Source: Eustoma russellianum (Eukaryota; Streptophyta; Magnoliopsida; Gentianales; Gentianaceae). Taken from it: a stretch of DNA of 64,000 nucleotides. How positions within the stretch are numbered: the stretch's first letter is position 1; the number at the start of each line of letters is the position of its first letter. The translations under genes were made by a program, and so were the position numbers. Where the stretch lies: contig AP025042.1 in NCBI GenBank assembly GCA_036186865.1, positions 33,700,263 to 33,764,262 on the forward strand, given 5' to 3'. Below the pieces are notes generated by a model. The model was not told the DNA's origin and searched no databases. It saw nothing but the letters and a program-made list of their open reading frames with translations. Positions 1-12,938 of the stretch are shown piece by piece.

Positions 1-1402
1 AAAAAGGTCCAAAAGATACTACGAAGCCTTCCATCCGAATGGGACCTTAAAGTGACGGCTATAGAGGAAAGCAAAAGAACCAAATCAATAAAAATGGAGG
101 AACTAATTGGATCTTTAAAGGTATATGAAAACAAACTCACTTTAAGAAATTCCGAGTCTATTTCTAAAAATAATAAGGCTATAGCATTTAAATCAAATGA
201 ATACGTCGTAGATGATAGTGACACAGATTTCGATGACGAAGATTTAATCACGATGGCTAAAAAAATTAAGAAAGATCTTGAGAAAATCAATTAAAAACAA
301 ACACAATCCTACTTCATCTAAGAACCATAGAAATAAAAATAATGAAGAAATGAAGTGTTATGAATGTGGAAAACTTGGACACTTGTCATATGATTGCCCT
401 AACAAGGACATACAAACGAACAAACACCTTGACAAAGATCGGATCAAAACTAGACTCGTCTCAGAACCTAAACAAAGGAGAAGAGCCTTCAAAGCCTCCA
501 CTTGGAGTGACACATCCTAATCTGAGACTGACGATACGGAAGAACAAAAGACACAAGTATGCTTTACATCTAAGGCATCAAAATGAGGTATCTTCCGACT
601 CTGATTCTGATTCTGAATGCTCTTACGATGATTTATTTAGTCAATATTTAGAGTTGCATAAGTTCTCAAAGACTCTTGCAAGAGAAAAGAAACGATTAAT
701 TGAACACAAGAAGTTGTTAGAATCTTCTAACACAAACCTTGTTTCTCAATTAAACGACTCGAAAGAAGAGTCGTCATACATCATCAATGCATTAAAATTA
801 GAGATCTCATCATTAACTTCAAATAATAATGAAATGAAATCCGAGATTTCAAACTTGAAATCAAGGAATGCGAATTTAGAGAAAATGGTGAAACAATTTG
901 ACACGGGAACAAATATGCTAGATCATATCGTTTTTTCACAAAAGCATGATAGTGACAAAACTGGACTAGGATACGTTGAGAAAAATGAGTCACTAAAAAA
1001 ACCAACCAAATTCATTCTATCTAAGAAAATAGATGCATCTAAGACATATGTGGCATCTAAGAAGACGCCTAGACCTTTCTCTGGGACATCTCATCATGCG
1101 TCATCTTCATATCATAAAAGATATGATTTTGCATCATACAAATATGGAAAAAAAACCATTAATGCATACACGGAATTCATTTACCAAAAATGCATCTAGA
1201 TTACGCCCTGTGCATGCAAACAAAAAAAATGTTTATCAAAAACAAACATCATACTATGTGCATGATGGCATTCTCGGCCAAAGGCCATACAGATTTGCAC
1301 CGAACGTCTATTATATTATATCTTCATCTCCTTTCTCACTTTTTGGAAGACCTAAAAAGGTCACCCAAATTTGGGTACCAAAAGGGACATTTTCAAAGGG
1401 TT
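1..1402 (+). pseudogene. copia (Ty1) retrotransposon gag remnant
   Basis: This is a broken gag region. The first 95 codons match the end of the copia gag helical domain (for example SLPSEWDLKV). A CCHC zinc knuckle follows (CYECGKLGHLSYDC, codons starting at 357), then an acidic SDSDSDSEC stretch and a coiled-coil-rich segment (about 640-900). The region ends in the motif KKVTQIWVPKG near 1370-1395, which in this family marks the gag/protease boundary. At least three frame changes or stops break it (near 290, 520 and 1197). No protease, integrase, RT or RNase H follows; a polypurine tract and LTR come about 270 bases later. The element is therefore gag-only or has lost all of pol. Its 5' end lies outside the window. 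Confidence 0.85.
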
Positions 1403-1675
1403 GAATAATAACCCTTAAGAACACATTTTTGATATTATTTGAAATGCATGATTTTTTGTTATAAAAAATTGCTATCTCCATCTTTACATGCACTTTTGAT
1501 TGTCTTTCCAAAATAAAGGGGGAGAGAATGCATGATTTAAGGGGGGGAGAAAGATTGATTGTACAAATCAAGGGGGAGAGAATTCAAAATTTGAATTTGT
1601 GCACGATTGGAGGGGGAGCGACGAAATTTAAATCATGAACTTAGTTTATTTTGTAAATCATCAAAAAGGGGAGAT
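1403..1675 (+). other. repeated polypurine-tract region before copia 3' LTR
   Basis: Four purine runs of the AGGGGGAGA type occur at about 1517-1525, 1540-1550, 1571-1579 and 1610-1619. A final tract AAAAAGGGGAGAT (1664-1675) lies directly against the LTR. The last is the expected plus-strand primer; the others look like duplicated or older tracts. No protein is encoded here. Confidence 0.7.
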
Positions 1676-4502
1676 TGTTGAGAAAAAGGGGTTTGAGTGA
1701 TTACAAAATGCATGATTTAAATAACGTGTACTAAAGAAATGCATGACACGTTTTATGACTTGGCACGTTTTTGCATGAAACCTGCCTTATATAGTTTATA
1801 TATAATGTTGTCATACTAACAAGCTATGAAGCTTTAAAGCTTACATCAAATGGCAAACATTTGTTGTGTTTGAACTATTTTCAGGTGCCACCATTAATGA
1901 ACTAAACTAGTTCATTAAGTGAAGTACTTAGCTAAATGAACTAAGTAGTTCATTAAATGAAGATATATTTGGAAAGGCACAAAGGCAACAAATTGAAGAA
2001 TGGAAAGTCTCCTTCCTCCCTTAATCACACGTTTTCAATAGATATATATATATATTCAGATTTTTTATAAAAAGGCACAATACACATACATTCCGACGTA
2101 CTACCGACACGTTACATGTATTACAAACGTATGTCAACGTCATACCACTATACTTAACTCATATTTATGAGTATATTCAGGTCTTGTATCATATGATATA
2201 AGTCATGGTGATGTCAAAATTATTACGACATGTTACAAGGTTCTAAACTAAAAATTGTCGTATCGAGTGATAACCGAAACTTTGCTAACGTGTCACGTAC
2301 TTGCCATATATAGATGTCTAGCCCCTACACTTCAAAACTGGACACCAATTTCGTGTCTTACATGGTATATTCAGCCATAAAATCATTCCATATTGGCACA
2401 CACAAATCACCCCCAATTAAGGCCAAATTGTGGAGATTTCAAATTCAACATTTTTAGCACATGGGGCGTCACTTACACTCAGAATTTAGAGCTGAATATT
2501 CAAGTTATTCTATGTATATTATGTGTGACATAATATATATATCATGTGCAAAAAATTTGAATTCAATCGGAGAAAAATTGCGAAATCGACAAAAGTCAGA
2601 AATTCGGTTTTCTACGAACACGACACATGGAACGTTTTTGGCATGATGTATAACATGTATCTAGAACCTTTTTACATATTGAATACATTCTAAAGTGTTC
2701 TAGAAAATCAATTTAGGGCTGATTGGAATATACCATATGTGTATAATTATTGTGCACTATTTTATAAAGTTTATAAAAATAAAATTCAGCACATGCCAAT
2801 CCTACATCACACGCCTAGCTCAGCTTTGATGGAGCATATGTCGAGCTTAGCTGACATCTTGATTGGCCAAGAATGAATTATACAAGGTTGGTGACATAAA
2901 GGAGGGAGGTACACAAAGTAATGTTTCAAACTATGTCACATTTGTGACACATGCTAAATAAGGCTGTCGATTTTTGAGTACTAAATGGTGACATATTTAC
3001 TTCTTTAAATTAAGTGGATTGATTGGATGATAAAATGGCAATATTTTGAATATGTATTGAATAGTGCACATGCTGAAAATTTCAGCATGTGGAGAAATGG
3101 TTTGCCGATTTTTGTAAGGAAAATGGTGATCAATTTGTCTTGCAAATTTTATGGGATTGATCATGTGACTTATGGCAATGTTTTAACCACTAATTGACAC
3201 ATGTTTTTAAGTGATATTTTCAGATTTATACAGTCATCAAATGATAATAACTCTTATCCAATCAATGAGTGCCAAGTAAGCAAGGCCAAGATGATCATCC
3301 AATGAAGTGGTGCCAAGTAAGCAAGTTGATGTTACAATTATACAAGGTATTCTTGAAAGGAATTAAAAGATAATTTCCAAGGGGAAGAATAACAAGAAGG
3401 GGGCGGCCACATTTGTTAAAAAGAGGAGAATAAGAGCAAATCAAAAATAAGAAAAATCTTACAAGTTCAAGAGAGCAAAAACGTTTCTATCCTTTTCTTC
3501 CACACTTCTTTCTTTCTTCTTCTCTTTCAAAGCCTATTGTATTCATATTCATATATATTGTATAGGCTTCATATAAACCACCATACACGCCTAGTATTGT
3601 GAAAGGATTGATCAAGGTATGATCAAACCTTCATCCGTTCGGTGGTGGTGTTCGTGATCATTGTGATTGCTTGTAAGTTTTGTAAAGGGTTGGAGTTGGT
3701 GTATAACTCCGTCAACCCTATGTGGTAAGGTGTTGTTTGTTGTTTGTGTGTTTAGTGATAACCGAGGATGGTGTCCTCGAAGACTGGAGTAGGTTGATTT
3801 AACCGAACCAGTATAAAATTCCTTGTGTTCTCTACTTTTCAGCACTTTACTTTCAGTTCCTGCACTGTGTATCATTTTCATCGTGATCTTCAAAATATCA
3901 AATAAATTTCAAAAATCACGAAACTTTTAAGAAATATAGCCACGCGTGTTAAGTTTCATTTGGAGCAAATTTCAACTTATTTGGACAAGTATAAGTCATT
4001 CAAACGTCCATAGTTCTGAGACTAGTGCAGTCTAATTTTCAGGCTTGCAAAGGTTGAGACTTTGAACGTATTTGACTAACTTCCCAAAGGCATTTTTTCA
4101 AAACTGTTTCAACCTAATTAAATACACATAGTAACGGGTTTGTTCATTAAATTTTCAAACCATTTGGAGCCACCATTTAATTGGAATAAAGTTTTCAAGT
4201 CAGACTACCGTTTCTGACAGATTTGCGCAATCTGATCACCAACAATTTCTAAAAGGGTTAAAGGTTGAATTTTAATCTGAAATTTTTAGGAGATACTCAG
4301 AACATCTAAGACTAAGATCTCTCCAAATTTTAATAATTTTGAAGACATGTAACCTAGTTTTTCAAACGTCACAATACAGGTCATGAAAACAGAAATTGTT
4401 TTCAGAAGTTAGGTTCTTGGATTAAAACAATTTTAAAAACCAAATTTTCCGCACCCACTATTCAACCCTCCCCCCTTCTAGTGGTTCCTTGCAGGTCCTA
4501 CA
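1676..4502 (+). repeat. copia 3' LTR (2.8 kb)
   Basis: The LTR begins TGTTGAGAAAAAGG right after the polypurine tract. It ends in a pyrimidine-rich block (CAACCCTCCCCCCTTCTAG, about 4462-4480) followed by TCCTACA, the usual end of plant copia LTRs of this type. At 4503 the sequence becomes LINE coding sequence in frame (N-T-S-Y-F-H), which fixes the LTR edge. The 5-base flank is AACAC; its partner lies upstream of the window, so the target duplication cannot be checked. There are no open frames of note; small ORFs inside are spurious. Confidence 0.8.
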
Positions 4503-7213
4503 AACACATCTTATTTCCATGCAGTGGTCAAAGATAGGCACCGTCATCAGCCAATTCAAAACCTACAGGATTCTGCAGGAACATTGCTTGAGGACAACCA
4601 GGCGCTAGGCAATGCAGCTGTCAGCTTTTTCCAAAACCTCTTAACAGGTGAACCAGTAATTGGTGTTGATTCTTTCCTTGAGCAGATCCCATCACTGGTC
4701 ATGCCAGTTGACAATGATATGCTCTTGGCTATTCTGGATATGTTAGAGATTAAAAACACAGTCTGGGACCTAAGCCCAAATAGCGCAGCAGTTTCAGATG
4801 GATTTAATGGCCATTTCTTTCGGACTTATTGGGATATTTTGGAGCTAGACGTCACTCTTGCTATTCAAGAATTCTTTTTGGGAGTACCTCCGCCTCAGGT
4901 GATGATTTCATCGTTGATTACTTTGATACCAAAAAAATCTCACCCATCCACTTATGCAGATTTTTGGCCCATTTGTCTTTCAAACTTTGTAAGCAAAGTT
5001 ACTACCAGAATCATTGCAACTCGTTTGACTTCTATACTTCCAAAGATAATATCTGCTGAGCAGATTGGGTTCATAAAAGGACATGATATTAGTGAGCATG
5101 TTTTGATGGCAAATGAGATGTTTCATCTGCTTGACAGAAAAATTCATGGTGGCAATGTGATGATTAAGCTGGATATGGCAAAAGCTTTTGATAGTGTTAA
5201 CTGGTCCTACCTGGAGGCTCTACTTCACAAATTTGGCTTTCATGTGCATTTCGTCCGAATTATCTTGAATAATATGCGCTTATCCAAGCCCTCGGTTGCC
5301 ATTAATGGTTCTTCTTAGGTTTTTTTCCACCTACACGAAGAGTAAAACAAGACAACCCCTTATCTCCATTACTGTTCATACTTAGCTCGGAGGGGTTTAG
5401 CCGAGGTCTGACCCGTTTGTTTTTGCTAGACAGATCCGTGGCTTTGCATCTAGGCGAGCCTCGACTGTTTCACACTTAGCGTATGTTGATGATTTGCTTT
5501 TATTCTTAAATGCATCTTCCAATAACTTGATTGCATTTCAATCTTTCCTCCAAGCTTATCAACACGCATCCAGACAGCTAGTTAACTATAACAAAAGCCA
5601 ATTTGTTACAAGCTCATATGTAACCCTGCAGCATCTCCGTAACATCGATCAGGTTTTGTTAATGCAGCCTTCTACTTTGCCCATCAAATATTTGGGATCT
5701 TATCTATATCGCGGCATAATTATAGCTCGATACTGCACCTCATTGATACAACATTTTGAAGCAAATCTCACTGGTTGGGCCCGTCATCTACTTACCCCCG
5801 GTAGTAGACTAGTTTTACTAAATTCAGTGCCGACATCCATGCCACTTCATAAGCTTACTGCAGCCCGTTTGCCCAAAAGTGTCTTCCATGCCATCAACCA
5901 AAAAATATCCCATTTTCTCTGGGGGTCGACATCACTAGACATCATTAGACGATTTGTGATATCACGAAATGGAAGGTGGATTTGGAATCCGCAATTTGAT
6001 ACATATTCAACGTGCATATGATTGTAAGTTGTGGTATAATTATCACACCAATACCTCTTTGTGGTCAGTATATATGCACCATCGCTATGGGACTCTTTTG
6101 GATTATGTGCCTTGTATATATGAGTCTCTGGGTTGGAAGAGAATTTGTTCTATTCATCCGATTTGCCTGCAGCTCTCCACTGGTATACCGGACCCTTTAT
6201 GGCGCTCTAATGCCTCAGGTATGTTTTCCATCTGCCATGCATATGAAGATATTCGGTCTGCTCGCGTGCAACTATATTCTCATAAGTTTATCTGGTGGCG
6301 TGGACTTCCTAAATCGATCAGTATTTTTATATGGTGCATACTTCATGTAGCTTTTCCTATGGAGGACAACTTGATTCGATTTACTAACATCTGTCCTACC
6401 ATGTGCCTATTTTGTAACACTCACTCTGCTAATATCATGCATGTCTTTTTGCAATGTCTTTCTGTTAAGGATGCTTGGTTGCGGTTATCTTGGTTATTAG
6501 ATGGTCCTTTGTATAGGGATACGCAGCTTCGTTCTTTTTTATTACAATGGTGGATGTCCTCTTTGGCACGGATTCTCAAGGGTAACCTTCGAGTTATTGG
6601 GCCTATCATGCTTTGTTGGTCGATTTGGCGAGTTTACACGAATCACATGTATGGTGATGCTGATATTTTGCCCACAAGTATTTATAACATTACGCGTCAA
6701 TCATGTTATGACTGGGCTTCATCGCTTTCTGGTACATCCTTGGCTGAGTATATACCCTCTCTCATTTCTGGAGGTTTCACCCCGCCATTGCGCCCTAAAC
6801 CTGTTCCTCCACTAAAATGAGAGCTCCCACCATCTGGAAAGTTAAAATTGAATGTAGATGCTTCCACGGGATGCAGATCCGCTTCGGTGGGAGCTATTCT
6901 CCGCAATTTGCAGGGCCATCTTGTTGCTGCTCTTTCTTTCCTGCTTCCTTGTCTCTCACCTCTAAGAGCAGCAATTCAGGCTTTGCTCTATAGCATAGTG
7001 TTCTTTGGTCGGTTATATCAAAATTTAGTAGTGGAAACGGATTGTCTACAGACAACTCATGCGCACAACCCTAAGCTTTCGTTATTGCCAGAGTATGCCC
7101 GTTTACTTTTGTTTCTTGATCTCACAGACAGTCACCTTAACTTCATCCCTAGGGAGGTCAACAGGTTGCTCATTACCTTAGCCAACATGCGCATATATCA
7201 CCGGCTACAATGA
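4503..7213 (+). pseudogene. LINE ORF2 remnant: RT, zinc region, RNase H
   Basis: The reading frame opens at the NTSYFHAV motif, found before RT in plant LINEs. It continues through RT blocks (AEQIGFIKG near 5056, KLDMAKAFD near 5167) to a stop at 5316-5318. RT then resumes in another frame with the catalytic YVDD at about 5480 and KYLGSYLYRG near 5688. A further shift near 5970 leads into the C-terminal region with a cysteine/histidine cluster (CLFCNTHSANIMHVFLQC, near 6400). RNase H follows at 6848-7213 with LNVDAS, VETDC and a degenerate final motif. The RNase H active sites look partly kept, but the ORF has at least four breaks and cannot make an enzyme. Confidence 0.85.
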
Positions 7214-8255
7214 TCCATACTTCGGCAGCTCAACTCCCTCCTGCGGCGCGTGGTTTCTATTACACAGATTGCACTATCCATGCCCTCAGAACGTAGTGGC
7301 CTCAACATGAGATCTTTGTGCGTTGCTTGTATCTCCATGATGCAGGCAACTTGGGTATGGTTTCTTTCCGTATATATCTTCTTCAATAGAATCTTTGAAT
7401 CCCCCATTGGGGTTGGTGTTATGCATTGTTTGTTTCCCGCAGTCTCAAGACTACGGGCAACTTTAGTATGTGGCTACAATCATTTTTTTCGAGGATATAT
7501 ATACTGTTCTTTAATCGTGTATACTAACACATCTTTTATTGCCCCCTGTCGAGGATTCCTTTCATAGATGCATGCGAGTGAAATTTTGGAATTTACCGGG
7601 GAGGCTTTTACATGGTTGGCTATTGGTTGCTTTGGTCATATCCAGCTAAAGCAACGGTGGTACGTGTGGATTTCAATATTGTTCCCTCGCTATTTTTCCT
7701 TTCTTCTACCAGGCATAACCATACTTTTTCTTCTTTTGTGCACATGAGCACACATCAATATTTGTGGGAGTACAATAGGCCACTGAGAGCCCAAGTTTTT
7801 CAACCTTTCTGGCCGATTATGCAAGATTACACACGTTCGTGTGACATGGAGTATATATTCTTTATGTATATCAACAAGGAATCCAATTCTTACCATGACG
7901 GATGGTCGGATTTAGAGATTCGAGGAAGACCCCAAAGCAAGAAATTAGTACTGAGATGGAAGCAGATACACGAGGACATTGCTTTATATTTTTTGCTGTA
8001 TTATTCGATGATTTTATACTGAGACTTCACTCCAATGATATGAATATGTACGCCTTTCCTTCGCCAAGGTTTTATCCACAAGGATGGTTTTACTTGACAA
8101 GATTTTAATGCGGTATATCATATATGATTGGAGACTGACAATTATCACTGCTTTACATTTCCTTTTTCGTATGATATACATTGCTGTAATATGGTTTTCC
8201 TCCGCCATATGTGAAGATTCATCTTAATAAAAAGTCCTTTATATATAAAAAAAAA
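7214..8255 (+). other. LINE copy 1 3' UTR
   Basis: Non-coding tail of the LINE. Short ORFs here have no recognisable motif. It shares blocks with the tails of the LINE copies at 46685 and 50460 and ends in poly-A. Confidence 0.65.
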
Positions 8256-8782
8256 TAAACCATCAAGTAGTCAATCAAACAAACCACTCATGAATCACAT
8301 ATCTTAAACTTAATAAAATTGGTTGTGAGAATTCTAAGTAAAGAGGATGAGTACTTACCTTGATTGTTGTACTATATCGTAAACGAATTCGGATTGAGTT
8401 GAATCAAAGAAAGCGTCTTCACCCTTGGCTGCTAGGAGTAAAACAAGGGTTTGGACATTTTTTTTCTTTCTCTGGGGGAGTCAGCCAACTGGAGAAAGGG
8501 TTGCAAATCTTCCTTTTTGCTAGGGGGGCTGCAATATGCTGGGAAAAATTGATGCCGCTAATTTCTAATAGCATAGGGAGGGTTGGTTAGATTAGGGTAA
8601 TTAAATAGGAAATTATGAGATAAGTAGGATAGGTATAAAAGGTATATTCTTAGTTGGTTAGAATTTAATTCCCTAAATCATATCCAGTCAAAATCTCAAT
8701 TTTTCCTACATCAATTAGGATAACAATAATGGTATTTTATTTTATTTATTCTTTTTTTTTGCAGAAATTACGGTCCATAACA
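8256..8782 (-). repeat. 3' LTR fragment of minus-strand gypsy-type element
   Basis: On the minus strand the LTR starts TGTTATGGACCGTAATTTC at 8782, directly after the polypurine tract at 8783-8795. It is cut at 8255 by the LINE poly-A. About 100 bases of its start recur at 19177-19277 (for example TAGGATAACAATAATGG), which identifies the second LTR of the same element. A splice-donor-like CAAG/GTAAGTAC lies at 8362-8351 on the minus strand. Confidence 0.8.
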
Positions 8783-10811
8783 CTCCTCCTCCTTTATAAT
8801 AAGTTTCGTCCTCGAAACTTGCATAGGGCGTAATCAGTGACTTCGTATGGTTTTACTTAATCAATTTACCTGGATAACGACCAAGCTAACTTGCATTTTT
8901 CGATATGTTAATCATTCCACCATCTTATCGTAGGCTAGGGCCTCAAAAATCATTCCTTGTACCCAACAAGGTAGTTTCTAACGTCATTATTCTCCACTTA
9001 TTTAAGATCATAACTTAGTCTATCTATGATTATCGAATAAACCTTAAGGGTATTGTCACCATATTAAGGGTTCTACAACCCCAATCGTCGGTTTATATCG
9101 TACTTATATCTGCGATTATCAGCAGCCTTCTAAGATCAGTTTTTAGGTGTACAATAATCTTTAACTTAATTCTCTATAATTAAAACATATAAACTCCCAC
9201 TGATACCACTGGACGTGTATCATTCAACTTATTGCAATCTACCATTTTGAATTCTTAGCTCATCATATATAGTTCATCTCCTAGTTCATGATCATCTAGA
9301 ATGTCCATCAAATCCTCTAACACGCTAACCATCACTCTCCCATAACATAGAACCAGGTTATCAAAATCAATTCTTATATCTACGAACTAGCTATATGATC
9401 ATGTTCTTACTTTTTTTTCTTTTCAAGATATCATCAACAACCTAGTATACGAAGTATGTGTATGGACATTTTTTTCTTTAAATTGTAACCAAAAGGAAAT
9501 TTTTTTTTGTACTTCTAATTATTTGAAAGTCTATCCTTCTTATATGTATAAACACGAGAATCAAAGTACTGCATACTTGTTTTCACAAGGCGGTGTCTCA
9601 CGTGACTTTTAAAAAACAATGATAAAACTTGTTTCGCAAAAAGTATCACGGTAAAATCGCACTAAAATAGTTGAAACTCAATAATATTATGTTTTATAAA
9701 ACGAGTTGAATACGATATCTATCTTTTTCTAAAAGAAGTATGTATATTTTAAAACTAATTATAAAAATAACGACATACTTGTTTGTAAAAGTATTTCGAG
9801 TAAACCACCTTAAAATAACTGAGACAGCAATCTTAAAATTTTCTTTTATAAAATAATTTGAACACGGTGTCTTTTTCTTTCCAAAAGAAATATATATTTT
9901 GAAAGCTGTGTTTTGTTTCACAATTTTAAGTAAATTTATCGCAAGCGGTTAATAACTTTAGAAAGATTTAAGAGATAAATGCTTGCAACATCGATAGTCG
10001 ATAAATAGAATTTATTTTGACAAAACTGCAGTAACTAAAAATGAATTTGAAATATTATATAAGAAAAATGTAAACATCTCTCTTGGAAAAATATCAACAT
10101 TCAAAATATATCTATTTTCTAGAGTTGTCAATTGAGAATCCACCTATGCACCGTTTCTTATAAGTCTAGTGTTCGTCTACTCCTGATAAAATCTTTAACT
10201 CAGATTGCCAATCATAGCATGGCACACTGAATACTGATCAACTTAAGGCGTTCTAGTACATCGTACTTACTTTATTTGGCAACTGCATAACGTCATCGTT
10301 CATTCAACCGCAGTACACACTTGCACTACTTGATCATTTCTTACGTCTAAAATCATTGCTTATTTCTAAGTTCACTGCTTAGAATATATTCACATCTTAT
10401 GACTAAGATTAGTACTTATGTTCAAATCATCGTCTGACGTTCAGATCACCACTTAATTTCTAGAGCCGATATTTAATTTCGTCAATTCGTAAGCATAAAA
10501 TTGTAACTTAGGGTAAGGTCATCACTTGACTTCTAAAATTATGTCTTATTTCCAAATCATACTTTGTATTTAGTCGAAGATTAGCTCTTAATCAAGATCG
10601 TCGCTTATGCCTAATCGTGACTTACGAGTAGGATCATCCCTTAATTTCAAAGGTCACGTTTTATTTCCAATATATAATCGTTGCTTACAACCAAAAACTG
10701 GCACTTATGTCTAAGATCGTGACTTAAGGGCAAAACCATAACTAAATTTCTATGATCATAGCATAATTCTATGCTTCCGCTGTGGATCTAGAGTCTTGCT
10801 TTGATACCACC
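8783..10811 (-). mobile_element. internal region of minus-strand gypsy-derived non-autonomous element
   Basis: On the minus strand it runs from a primer-binding site TGGTATCA next to the LTR end at 10812 to a polypurine tract GGAGGAGGAG beside 8782. No gag or pol frame remains. The last pol codons survive as the block AAGTTTCGAGGACGAAACTT at 8821-8802, followed by the purine tract, so it derives from an autonomous gypsy element. The region is AT-rich. Near the primer site (10330-10760) it carries degenerate repeats of the type TCTAAGATCATCACTTATG. It aligns by eye, inverted, with 13495-16080. Confidence 0.75.
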
Positions 10812-11645
10812 TGTAGCGCCCCGCTCCCGAGCCCTAACATCCGGAACAGTGCACCCGTCGTATCTCGCTAAGAAGAATACAAGACGTCGATACAAATCAA
10901 CTACACGTCATCATAATAAGTAAATCGATGTCAGCGGAAGTCATTACTTAAATCCTCGATAAAACAATCATCATCATTAATACAATGTCTAAGGATTTCT
11001 AAATCAATACAATAGTCAAACGTATGCGAACACTAATCTCAAAAATACATAAACTTCGAATATCGAAATAACTGTCTCAACCAACCCTCGAAGGTCTTTC
11101 CTGAATATCCTTAGTCTCAAAATCTCCCGTCTCGATCTTTCACTGTATACAAACTCCTGTGTAAGCATACCCTAACTTCTCCTACCTGCAAAACTGGTGA
11201 GTGGTGGTGTGAGCCAAATCAACGGGCTCAGTAAGCAACCTACATGTACCTGTTATATAAATCATACATGCAGAAACAAATGCAAATAATCTTTATAATT
11301 AACATACATGTCCTTAGTCCACAAATAATTTTATTTAATTATCTTTAACAGTTACCAATTCAAAAAATACAAAATAAGTAATTCATCAGCTCAATCTACG
11401 TTACCGTGATGCATCTCTTCTCAAATATGACATACACAACAAACAAATAATTACATAAACAAAGAAGAGAACAATGCATACCAATGAAGTAGATAAACCG
11501 TGGAAAGTAAGTCGCTCCACATAATAATGCGTAACTTCATGATGCATATTCCTTCTCATTATCGTGTCACACGAAACAACATCATTATCATACACAAGAT
11601 GTTCCTTTCTTTTCCATGATATGCTATGTATGACCCAGGTCCTAC

Positions 11646-11896
11646 TCATCGCTCTGGAATGTGGAGTCAGCGGTCATCGTTCCGTAATGTGGAGTCAGCG
11701 ATCATCGCTCTGTAACGTGGAGTCAGCAGTCATCGCTCCGTAACGTGGAGTCAGCAGACATCGCTCTGTAACGTGGAGTCAGCTGACATCGCTCCATAAC
11801 GTGGAGTCAGTGGTCATCGCTCCGTAACGTAAAGTCAGCGGTCATCGCTCCGTAACATGGAGTCAGCGGACATCGCTTTGTAACGTGGAGTCAGCG
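11646..11896. repeat. 28-bp minisatellite, about 9 copies
   Basis: Head-to-tail copies of a 28-base unit of the form CATCGCTCYGTAACGTGG followed by AGTCAGCRGT, with few substitutions between copies. It lies about 0.83-1.08 kb from the LTR 3' end. Confidence 0.9.
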
Positions 11897-11980
11897 CCCC
11901 CAAAGGATGCAATGCAATGCACGTGCCATGAATGCTCCACACACATAATCCATGATCCGGCACATCCATGCTCCTATATA

Positions 11981-12137
11981 TACTCGCGACCATACACGTG
12001 CATATATACTTACATGTATACCCCCATTTTATTGCTGTGTATTCATACTCATATATATACCCACGTCCATACACGTGCATATGTACTTATATGTATACCC
12101 CCATTTTATTACGATGTATTCATACTCATATATATAC
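11981..12137. repeat. 77-bp tandem duplication
   Basis: Two near-identical copies of a unit containing CATACACGTGCATAT and TGTATACCCCCATTTTATT, inside the LTR. Period is 77 bases (11991 to 12068). Confidence 0.75.
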
Positions 12138-12340
12138 CCGGTTCATGTGTACATACATATCTCACATATACACACAACTCGCATATAAAGAAAATCCAAT
12201 TACAGATATGCAGCAAACAACACATTAATGCATGATAAACATAACAAGCATAAATAGACCACTTACCTCTGATGCATGACAGTATAACAAGCACAGGTAG
12301 ACCACTTACCTTTGATCGGACACTTAGCTTTCTTATTCTA

Positions 12341-12535
12341 TGCTCGAACATGAAGAAGGTCACAATAAAAGTATCTGTTTCTACATAACCAACTTATCCT
12401 TTGGAATCTTCAAAATTTTAACATGTACGTTAATTATTTGTTTATTAACTTGTCTCTTCAAACCTTTACACTACAAATTCCTTCTTTTCTTTTTTTTTGA
12501 ATTACTCTTATTCTTTCCCTTTAAATCAATCATAT
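12341..12535. other. unclassified AT-rich junction
   Basis: About 195 bases between the minus-strand LTR and the plus-strand LTR fragment. I see no match to the other LTR (8256-8782) or to the plus element. It may be leftover LTR or filler from a deletion that also removed most of the plus element's 5' LTR. Confidence 0.4.
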
Positions 12536-12923
12536 TGGGTGATTTTCTGTCACTCACTCCTACTTCCCAGGTGAGCCGGATGAGGACTACGAGCATATCT
12601 TCGTTGAGGATGGGACGGACATAGCGGAGTGGGCTGGTTGATAGCTGCATCTAGGTTACGAGGGGGCTTTGCAGCTGTTTGTGTTTACTTATATTTTGGG
12701 GATTTTCACAGGCTTCTCTATCACTTTTATAATCAGAATTTTGATTCAGTAATGTAATGATGATTATTGGAGTTTAATTTAAGTTATGGTTTACGTTTCC
12801 GAGAGAAAAATTTCTACGTTATTTCTGACGTGTAAGAGATTGATTTGACGCCTTGTATTCTCCTCAGCGAGATACGGCGGGTGCACTGTTCCCGATGTTA
12901 GGGTTCGGGAGCGGGGCGCTACA
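12536..12923 (+). repeat. truncated 5' LTR of plus-strand gag-remnant element
   Basis: It matches the last 389 bases of the 3' LTR (18788-19176), including GTGAGCCGGATGAGGACTAC, and ends GGGGCGCTACA. The first 2.7 kb of this LTR is missing. Confidence 0.85.
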
Positions 12924-12925
12924 GG

Positions 12926-12938
12926 TGGTATCAGAGCC
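12926..12938 (+). promoter_or_regulatory. primer-binding site (initiator Met tRNA)
   Basis: TGGTATCAGAGCC starts two bases after the LTR end. It is complementary to the 3' end of plant initiator tRNA-Met, the usual primer of this gypsy lineage. Confidence 0.85.

Larger units (their letters stand above)
4503..8255 (+). mobile_element. LINE copy 1 (L1-type, RNase H family), host of the copia insertion
   Basis: This is the 3' part of a non-LTR retrotransposon: RT, a C-terminal zinc-binding region, RNase H, then a long 3' UTR ending AATAAAAAG...AAAAAAAAA at 8249-8255. The 3' UTR block GGNTGGTTTTACTTGACAAG and the ending GTAATATGGTTTTCCTCC recur at 49541-49665, so the two copies are one family. 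The 5' part is upstream of the copia element and outside the window. It inserted into the LTR of the minus-strand gypsy-type element that continues at 8256. Confidence 0.85.
10812..12340 (-). repeat. 5' LTR of minus-strand gypsy-type element, 3'-terminal part
   Basis: It begins (plus-strand view) TGTAGCGCCCCGCTCCCGAG, the same LTR end seen at 37427 and 42558, next to the primer site at 10801-10811. The LTR extends rightward to an unclear edge around 12340, where the plus-strand relative and an intervening piece begin. Its other end is at 19177-19277. It holds two tandem repeat arrays, listed separately. The many small ORFs at 11835-12363 are translations of those arrays. Confidence 0.75.

Noticed and set aside
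360..1199. 279-aa coiled-coil ORF as a host gene
   Set aside because: It starts inside the zinc-knuckle codons of another frame and continues the usual spacer of copia gag; the downstream W-V-P-K motif and LTR confirm an element.
11835..12363. Cluster of overlapping ORFs rich in Tyr, Ile, His
   Set aside because: They are translations of the 77-bp and AT-rich repeats in an LTR, open in several frames at once.
12341..12535. Remainder of the minus-strand LTR
   Set aside because: I could not match it to the other LTR at 8256-8782, so it is left unclassified.
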